Assembly (NCBI GenBank): GCA_009809945.1
Contig: WTPW01000078.1
Location: forward strand, 289,570 to 353,569
Source of the DNA: Gigaspora margarita
Lineage: Eukaryota > Glomeromycota > Glomeromycetes > Diversisporales > Gigasporaceae
Length of the DNA stretch: 64,000 nucleotides
Direction: 5' to 3'
The notes under the pieces were generated by a model. That model was not told the DNA's origin, did no database searches, and saw only the letters and a program-made list of their open reading frames with translations. Made by a program: the position numbers and the translations under genes. This document shows, piece after piece, positions 59,209-64,000 of the stretch (positions within the stretch are counted from its first letter, which is position 1; each line of letters starts with the position of its first letter).

Positions 59209-59735
59209 TTACTAATCTGAATAAGATCAGCAATATTTTTATATTTAGAATTGGGGCAAAACAAATATATAAACAAGGTAGTACAAAATCTGGATCTGGC
59301 CTGTATATATAAAATTTTATATAATTTAAAAAATTTTAAAAATATTTTTACTTATATCTTCTTATCTACAAGTCCAATTTTAATGAAATTTTGGCAATAG
59401 ACGCACAAGAACCTGCTCTATAACTTTATTTAGAGCCAAAATAATATTTATTTAGTATATAAAAAACTTTCATAAGGGTTATCATCAGATTTACTAATAT
59501 ATTGTTTATATATTTGTTTATTTCCAATTTCAAATATGGTGGTCGGCTAAAGCGGAGTGAAATTTGGTTAGGGTTTGGGTTACCTTTTTGATGCATTTAT
59601 TGATAGAAGGTTATATAGATATCAATAATATAATTTATACAGTGTGTAGATCATATATTGAATTAACTCCGCTTTAGCCGACCCCCAAATATGGTAATAA
59701 TATAGCTATAGTGCCAATCTTATCTGGATTGGTAA
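59209..59735. mobile_element. TTAA-flanked MITE, copy 2, interrupted
   Basis: Diverged copy of 58771-59142 in the same orientation, also between TTAA sites, enlarged by a 146-bp insertion. Shared words include GAATTGGGGCAAAACAAATA and GACGCACAAGAACCTGCTC. Confidence 0.8.
59541..59686. mobile_element. 146-bp Mutator-like MITE nested in copy 2
   Basis: Ends GGTCGGCTAAAGCGGAGT and its inverse, with 9-bp duplication AAATATGGT (59532-59540, 59687-59695). Copy 1 reads CCAAATATGGTAATAAT uninterrupted, giving the empty site. Confidence 0.93.
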
Positions 59736-60289
59736 TTAAATGATGCTTCTTCTTCTTTACATTTTCTGCAGTAGACATCTTGGTACAACCCTGGCTTATA
59801 TGTTTTTTGTCTTATTAGTATAGGCAACAATTTATTAATGCATTTTATTTAGAAGCTTCATGTACTATTTTCTTTTCTGTTATAATTCTAGAGTTTACTA
59901 TGCCATTTTATTAGAGCAAAAAAGTGCTTTTAGTTCTTTTGACTAACTCACTTCTAATAGATTTTATCATGGGTTTCTTGATTGAAAGTCCATTTTGCTC
60001 TAGTAGTCATCATTAGTAGCTATTTCGCAAATTCTCTTGGAAGCATTCTATCTCTATTTCTTTTCATACTGGTCAGAACATTATATTTTCAATCATTATT
60101 TGTTTAACTATTGTTGGATCACTTGTATTTCCTCTTTTCTTCACTATTCAATTTGCTCTTTCATTCTATTTGTCTTCTAAGTAATCCTTTAACTTTTTAG
60201 CACTACTGTTAATTTCTTCTTTTGTACTATTATTTTATTGTCTCTAATATTGTAAGATTATTTATTTTCATTCATTCTCATATTGTAGG

Positions 60290-60550
60290 TACTCCAAGAA
60301 CCTTTTTGACTAGCATAATTGCTGTACTACTGTCTGAACTGATGGTGACTCTACTCTTGGGAGGAGCCATTAAAAGAGCTTCTTGAATTGCTATTAGCTC
60401 TGGTCATGTGAACAAAATCCAATTCTGAATTCTTCCTTTATTATTTTTTATAATCTTTACTTTTTTATCAATCTGAACCACTCCATATTCTAGTACCTTT
60501 CTATTATTTACTGCTTTGTATGATCCATCTGTATAAAACTACAAGGTATT
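60290..60550 (-). pseudogene. LINE RNase H fragment
   Basis: Minus-strand reading shows FYTDGSYKAVNNRKVLEYGV, then ELIAIQEALLMAP and RVTISSDSSTAIMLVKKV, the D-E-D pattern of LINE-encoded RNase H. One in-frame stop (TGA for an expected Trp before PELIA) is visible and the frame ends soon after. Sequence between 59740 and 60290 may be the decayed 3' part of the same LINE. Confidence 0.7.
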
Positions 60551-60589
60551 CTCATTTTAGTTTTTAACTATATTAGCAAAAATATATAT

Positions 60590-60925
60590 GCGTAATCTTG
60601 CGTAAGTTTTTAAGATACATAAGAGAATTGTAAACTTATGTAAGATTTAATATAAAACTACTTAAGTTTTACAGTGAATAAGAAAATTGTAAATTTATGT
60701 AAAATTTTTGTATGAATTTACAATATTCTTATAGTGTGTAAAAAAATTGTAAATTTATATAAAATTTTTATGTAAATTTACGATTTTCTTATACACTATA
60801 AGAAAATTGTAAATTTATATAAAAATTTTACATAAATTTATGATTTTCTTATAGTGTATAAGAAAATCGTAACTTTGCGTAAAAATTTTACATAAATTTA
60901 CAATTTTCTTATAGTGTATAAATTT
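60590..60925. repeat. ~60-bp alternating inverted tandem repeat
   Basis: Words AAGAAAATTGTAAATTTATA and their reverse complements alternate several times, so single strands could form many hairpins. No gene. Confidence 0.75.
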
Positions 60926-61368
60926 ATATTAAAAAAAATTGGAAGGTAAAAAAATTTCTAATCCCATATAATATATCATCTTGCATAGATCATAAATATA
61001 TATAGTACAAAATGTGAAAAAAACTTAAAAAAAAACGGTTTACACTAATTTTTTTTAATTTTTGAACTGGGAAACCAAGCTGGATCAGTAGATCTATAGC
61101 CTAGATCATACCAAGAGCGCATTTGACTAATATTTTTAAAATGTTTTGAAATGTTTCGATAATCATAGTACAAAATCAGCTAGATCTTTGTTTATTTTTT
61201 TGTTTATAATTTAAATCTTCTATTAATTTTATATTGTTTTTTCATTCTTGTTTTGTTTTTTTTTTTGGTTTTGTTTATTTTGTTTAGTTTCATTTTTGCT
61301 TTGTTATTTTTTTTCTTTTATTTATTATTTTTTAATTTTTTATTTTATTTTTACAAATATACCAACCC
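60926..61368. other. AT-rich spacer
   Basis: No feature; T-rich with TTTTG runs from 61200. Confidence 0.5.
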
Positions 61369-62828
61369 TAGTGCTTAGATCTAGATAATCTGTTTATCTG
61401 AAGATAATTATCTGTTGAAACAAGTTATTATCTGTTATCTATATCTGTTTATAACTCCATTATCTGGATAACTATCTAGATTATCTGTTAATTATTAGAT
61501 ACTAGATAAACTTAATATAAATATTGTATAATGCAAAATTGTGTCATATAATTTAACTATTGTACTATATATGTGTGAGCAACCCAGAATTGCACCTCTG
61601 ATTTATTATATAATTTTTGATATCTCAACTCACTCTATCTTTAAACTTGAGTATAAACCAGGTTGCTCCAGATTTTTTAATATTTCTTGTAAGGCAATTT
61701 CTATTTGGTGCTTAGAACTACAAAATAAATTTGTTTAACTTGCTCTTGTATTTTGTCACATAAAATTGTTAGTTTGACTTTCAAAGTGCAATACCTGATT
61801 CTTATATTAATACCCTGGAATTTTATGTTCTACTATCAAAATTCAAATTTCCCGGTTCCGCATTAACAGATATGGAAAGCTAGTATAAAAAATTAAAAAA
61901 TTTTGCACCAAATTCACATTTACTCTACTTAGGGGAGTGACAAAAATCAGGTGATTTTTTAGGAAGGGAGGGGGTAAAAAATGTTGAAATTATATATAGA
62001 AATCTGACCAAATTTATACTAAGGAGGTGGGAGGAGAGTAGGCCTCTAATAAAAATAATCAGGTGATTAATGACACGGCCCTTAGTAGCAAGCTAATTCG
62101 TATCAATTATTCATAGATACATAGTATGCAGGTTTGTTTAATCAAAAACAAAAGATAATGTTATGATTAAAGCTCGGATAATACCTTTAAAAGGTTAAAT
62201 TCATATACACACCCATGTTTACCAAGCAAGTGATTTACTGTTCAAACATTCTTACAGTCTGTAATTTGAAAATAGCAACAATTAAAAAAGTATACATCAT
62301 TTTCTCATACATAAACAAAGAATACTTGTAACGAACAATATAATAATAAAAAAAATAATAATAATAATAATAAGAAAAAAAAAAGAGGTTCTTATCTTTT
62401 CTTTACTCAAAATAAGTTTTTATGCATATTATGCACATCACTGTAATTCAATTCATAATAAATTTGCATGAACACCATCCTTTTACATTATCAGGTTAGG
62501 AAGAAAAACATAAACTAGAAGGAATTAATAATACTGTTATTCTCACATTCATGTAATATAATTGTACATACTGTATGAAACATATATACGAAGTCATGAG
62601 CTATGAATTTATGAGTATATGCATATGTATGCATGGCTAGCCAATTGTATCACATAAAGTGTATTTTTTTTTACCATTTTACTATGTATATTAAATACAG
62701 ATAATCTATAGATAATTATCCAAACTTAAAGAAACTTTTTGGATAAATTATCTGTTAAACCAAATCGTTATCTGTTATTTGTATTATCTGGATAATCTGG
62801 ATAAAAAATCAAACAGATCCAAACACTA
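61369..62828. mobile_element. Non-autonomous hAT element with TTATCTG subterminal arrays
   Basis: Ends TAGTGCTTAGATCT and inverted TAGTGTTTGGATCT; flanks ACCAACCC and ACCAACCT (61361-61368, 62829-62836) fit an 8-bp duplication with one mismatch. TTATCTG/CAGATAA words fill 61380-61510 and 62695-62820. Interior holds a Harbinger-like MITE, microsatellite at 62340-62380 and no transposase. Confidence 0.85.
61933..62081. mobile_element. PIF/Harbinger-like MITE, copy 3
   Basis: Ends GGGAGTGACAAAAATCAGGT and inverted GGGCCGTGTCATTAATCACC; TTA on both sides. Very similar to 39290-39442 along its whole length. Confidence 0.8.
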
Positions 62829-62839
62829 ACCAACCTGAA

Positions 62840-63695
62840 TTTTTTTTTTGGCACTTTGCAAGAAATCTAACAACTTTTTGACACTTTGCACAAGCCAACT
62901 CAGCCTTCTGACACTTTGCAAAAACACACAACTGATTTCACTAACAATTTCTAAATTTAAGAGAACACCTCTTTAAAGAAATAAAGGTTTAGTTAGTGCT
63001 TTATTTATTTTTTTGTTTAATGTTTTTTGTTCTTTTTGTTTTTGTTTTTGTTTTTTTTTTATTTTTTTTTATTAATTTATTTTATTTTAGCACTTTGCAA
63101 GAAAAATAATTTAGGCTTTTTTGATACTTTGCAAGCAAACCCAGCTTTTTTGAAACTTTGCAAGAATATATACAACTTGATTTTAGCAATTTTTGTTATG
63201 AACACTACTTCAGAAAAATGGAGATTTGGGTTTTCATTTTTTTTATTTAGTTTGCTTACATTTTTATTTTTTTTGTTAGTTTCTTTTTACTTATTTCTTT
63301 AATTTTTATTTTTTTTATTTATTCCAGCACTTTGCAAAAACTGTGATTTCAACAATTTCTGATTGCAAGAATATAAACTCTTACTTTGTAAAATAGAAAT
63401 TTGGGGCTTTGTTTATTTTTTTTAGTTTGTTTATAGTTTTGTTTGTTTGTTTTTACTTATTTTTTTAATTTTATTTTATTTTATTTATTCCTAACTTTTT
63501 TCAAAACTTTGCAAGAAAACAATCTGACTTTTCTGGCACTTTACAAGAACACCAACTCTAACTTCTCAAGCACTTTGCAAAAAGTAGCAAATATAAGCAA
63601 ATATATAAAAAAAGAAATAATAGCTAACTGCAAAGTAAGGAAAATAAGTGTGCTAAGCTAGTATTTTTATAGAATTAAATGCGACAAAGTGCAAA
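62840..63695. repeat. Dispersed ACTTTGCAAGAA motif array in T-rich DNA
   Basis: The word CACTTTGCAA or a near variant appears about ten times (for example near 62852, 62880, 62911, 63091, 63333, 63569) and inverted once near 63680 (AAAGTGCAAAAG). Density and the inverted terminal copy resemble an element with subterminal repeats, but no target duplication was found. Confidence 0.6.
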
Positions 63696-63833
63696 AGTAT
63701 TTAAAATATTATTATTTTTTTTTGATATTTTTTTTTTAGTTTTATTTTTTTGGGGTTTATTTTTTTTTATCATTTTTTTTATTATTTTTTTTAACGAATA
63801 TATAATAATATATAATAAAAATATATAATATTA

Positions 63834-64000
63834 CCATATTCCTTTAAAAATAAGCACCCCCTGAAAATAAGCACCTCTCACATTTATTATATACCCGAAA
63901 ACAAGTACTCTCTTTTGATTATCAAAGAATAAAAATAATTTATTATAGATATATGTTTTTTATTGCATACATACACATAGATTACATGCTTATAAACACA
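63834..64000. mobile_element. Mariner-like MITE (ATAAGC family) copy E, cut by window end
   Basis: After TA (63832-63833) the sequence starts CCATATTCCTTTAAAAATAAG and repeats CTGAAAATAAGCACC, as in copies A-C. The right end is outside the window. Confidence 0.7.

Noticed and set aside
63027-63661. Phe/Leu-rich ORFs near the right end
   Set aside because: Simple T-rich sequence; no starts, domains or splice structure support them.

Overview
The window is AT-rich nuclear DNA of a fungus, most likely an arbuscular mycorrhizal fungus (Glomeromycotina, Rhizophagus-like). This rests on family content: a BTB-BACK-TLDc gene, a Sel1-repeat gene, a multi-copy gene family with a RING-like tail that I recall from Rhizophagus, short GT-AG introns, and very many transposable elements. 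No database search was possible, so the species is an inference.

Only two genes look intact. At 2922-5064 (minus) is a six-exon AzgA-type purine permease whose exons join to a 576-residue reading frame. At 6932-8494 (plus) is a two-exon BTB-BACK-TLDc gene whose only frame-consistent intron is GC-AG. A Sel1-repeat gene at 13653-15490 is broken and carries a small inserted element. A gene of the DUF6589-like type at 34264-37328 is broken. From about 8.8 kb onward the window is mainly transposon debris.

Layout: 0.4-0.75 kb, duplicated CGAAA-rich repeat; 2.9-8.5 kb, the two intact genes; 8.9-11.3 kb, a TA-flanked MITE and a 1.83-kb Mutator-like element full of ~110-bp repeats; 13.6-15.5 kb, Sel1 pseudogene; 16.1-16.8 kb, 25-bp minisatellite; 18.58-25.25 kb, a broken Ty3/Gypsy fossil (minus) with one LTR; 25.28-26.89 kb, a non-autonomous hAT element; 27.7-28.8 kb, a long inverted-repeat element split by a SINE; 29.9-30.8 and 38.5-39.06 kb, paired LTR-like repeats, one holding a mariner-like MITE; 32.9-33.2 kb, a SINE; 34.3-37.3 kb, the DUF6589-like gene; 39.06-44.6 kb, a decayed LINE with endonuclease, reverse transcriptase and RNase H remnants; 45.4-51.8 kb, nested hAT, mariner-like and palindromic elements; 51.9-57.3 kb, a hAT element containing a second hAT with a recognisable transposase, which itself holds a MITE in its intron; 58.8-60.6 kb, TTAA-flanked MITEs and a LINE RNase H fragment; 61.4-62.8 kb, another hAT element; the end is low-complexity DNA and the start of another MITE.

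I found no operon, CRISPR array, rRNA or functional tRNA gene, and no convincing new functional system. The most unusual things are architectural: multi-level nesting with target duplications readable at each level, MITE-derived tandem repeats inside a hAT element, in-window empty sites that confirm insertions, and a Gypsy fossil with an extra cluster of zinc knuckles between protease and reverse transcriptase.
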